From: Helicobacteraceae bacterium
GTDB lineage: Bacteria; Campylobacterota; Campylobacteria; Campylobacterales; Sulfurimonadaceae
Direction: 5' to 3'
Assembly: GCA_947497635.1 (NCBI GenBank)
Contig: CANMHZ010000070.1
Location: 1 to 6,436 of the forward strand
DNA: 6,436 nt
Part shown: piece after piece, positions 5,451 to 6,436 of the stretch
Numbering within the stretch: the first letter of the stretch is position 1
How the letters are laid out: each line of letters opens with the position of its first letter
Program-made: the position numbers and the translations under genes
Notes under the pieces: generated by a model
The model's input: only the letters and a program-made list of their open reading frames with translations
Told to the model about the DNA's origin: nothing
Database searches by the model: none

Positions 5451-6436
5451 TTATGCGATGAAATGTCCAAGGTTTTGGTTAAGACCATCGGCTATTTTAT
5501 ATAGGTATTGAGAGGTTGTAGCAATTTCTTCAATACTTCGTGCATTCTCTCTGGCAAGATCATTCATAACTGAAATTCTTTTGGAAATACCATCAACTGC
5601 TTTTGTATTATTATCTGAATCAGCTACCATTTTTTTAATTGCGTTACTTGTTTCTTTTATAACGATAGCTGTTTGCTGAATTTGATCACCGACAAGCTGC
5701 GATTTCTCTCCAACTTTTTCAATACTTTTTGCATTTTGACCCATTTGCAGTGCTGCCTCTTCAATGGATGAAACAATCAGAGAAATAGTAACATTGGTTT
5801 GTGTCAAACTACCCTGCGTCCGTTCTGCCAATTTCCGAACTTCATCAGCAACGACAGCGAACCCTCGACCATGTTCGCCAGCTCGTGCCGCTTCTATGGC
5901 GGCATTTAGTGCCAATAAATTAGTTTGATCTGCAATATCACCGATAACAGAAAGTACCTCTCGGATTTGATGCGCATTATTCGTCAATTCATGAATTTTA
6001 ACAGCAAAATTCGCCTCTACTTCAACGCTGTGGCGAATCATTTCAATCATTGCAATCAATTCATCTTTGGATATACGGAGTATTTCATTGGCTTCTTCGA
6101 CTGCTTTAGATGTTTCTTCATTGTCATGTTTGGTCAGCGCCAAATGAGAAATCATTTCTTCCGTACTGCGATAAATTGCATCCATTTGCTTTGATTCATT
6201 TTCCATACGTTGACCAATTGCCAAAGAGGTTTTTGAAAGTTCTACCGCAACTGACGAATTTTCATCCGAGGAGTGTTTAGCATTTTGAACCATGGTTTGA
6301 ATAGCCGTAATAAAAGAATCAATCGAGGCTGCTGCCTTTGAGGGTTCATCCATTCCTGTAATTCCTAAGCGCTTCGTCAAATCTCCATTGCCACTGGCAA
6401 GCTCCTCTGCCATTAATTGCATAGTTAAGAGTTTAT
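5451..6436 (-). CDS. Methyl-accepting chemotaxis protein, C-terminal part (5' end beyond the window)
   Basis: The frame stays open to the right edge of the window (KLLT precedes the first internal Met at 6422), so this is the cytoplasmic part of a longer receptor whose sensor and membrane segments lie outside. Counting from that Met, residues 1-50 look like the end of a HAMP linker and the start of the signalling helix (LASGNGDLTKRLG at 8-20). Residues about 50-320 are the long coiled-coil methyl-accepting domain. The highly conserved hairpin tip that binds CheA and CheW is intact: IADQTNLLALNAAIEAARAG at 163-182, then HGRGFAVVADEVRKLAER to 201. The protein ends GLNQNLGHFIA with no NWETF-type tail for CheR/CheB tethering. 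Its ligand cannot be judged from this part. It lies 100 nt upstream of minC on the same strand; no clear terminator was seen in the gap, so read-through into the min operon is possible. Confidence 0.95.
   Translation of the reverse strand, partial: KLLTMQLMAEELASGNGDLTKRLGITGMDEPSKAAASIDSFITAIQTMVQNAKHSSDENSSVAVELSKTSLAIGQRMENESKQMDAIYRSTEEMISHLALTKHDNEETSKAVEEANEILRISKDELIAMIEMIRHSVEVEANFAVKIHELTNNAHQIREVLSVIGDIADQTNLLALNAAIEAARAGEHGRGFAVVADEVRKLAERTQGSLTQTNVTISLIVSSIEEAALQMGQNAKSIEKVGEKSQLVGDQIQQTAIVIKETSNAIKKMVADSDNNTKAVDGISKRISVMNDLARENARSIEEIATTSQYLYKIADGLNQNLGHFIA

Overview
The window reads as an ordinary chromosomal segment of a Gram-negative bacterium, most likely a free-living member of the Campylobacterota (Sulfuricurvum/Sulfurimonas-like). 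The evidence is the Helicobacter-like character of MinD, the short divergent MinC, the tightly packed moderately AT-rich genes, the AAGGAA-type ribosome binding sites, and a TGnTATAAT promoter without a good -35 box. The genus is inferred from remembered family resemblance, not from a search.

Layout, left to right. Positions 2-1821 hold two plus-strand genes, 20 nt apart and probably co-transcribed. Both look like outer-membrane beta-barrel proteins. The first enters the window already open (N-terminus missing) and the second has a clear signal peptide. I recognise no characterised family for either. A stem-loop at 1828-1850 separates them from a convergent minus-strand gene (1866-3179). That gene encodes an exported barrel protein of the type databases name 'conjugal transfer protein TraF' (TraF_2-like), although no conjugation gene is nearby. 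A 129-nt divergent intergenic region (3180-3308) leads into a small exported lytic transglycosylase (3309-3755, plus). Its end nearly touches the end of the min operon, with a perfect 7-bp hairpin filling the junction.

The min operon (minC-minD-minE, minus strand, 5350 down to 3766) is complete and tightly coupled. minC and minD overlap by 10 nt, and minD and minE overlap by 4 nt (ATGA). A well-formed extended -10 promoter lies about 35 nt upstream of minC, which begins with GTG. MinD on the membrane recruits MinC to block FtsZ assembly at the poles, and MinE displaces MinC and stimulates the MinD ATPase so that division occurs at midcell. Upstream of minC on the same strand lies the C-terminal part of a methyl-accepting chemotaxis protein (5451-6436), which runs off the right edge.

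No RNA gene, mobile element, CRISPR array or phage feature was seen, and no stretch over about 130 nt lacks a gene. I did not find a convincing new system. The least explained part is the pair of putative outer-membrane proteins at the left end.
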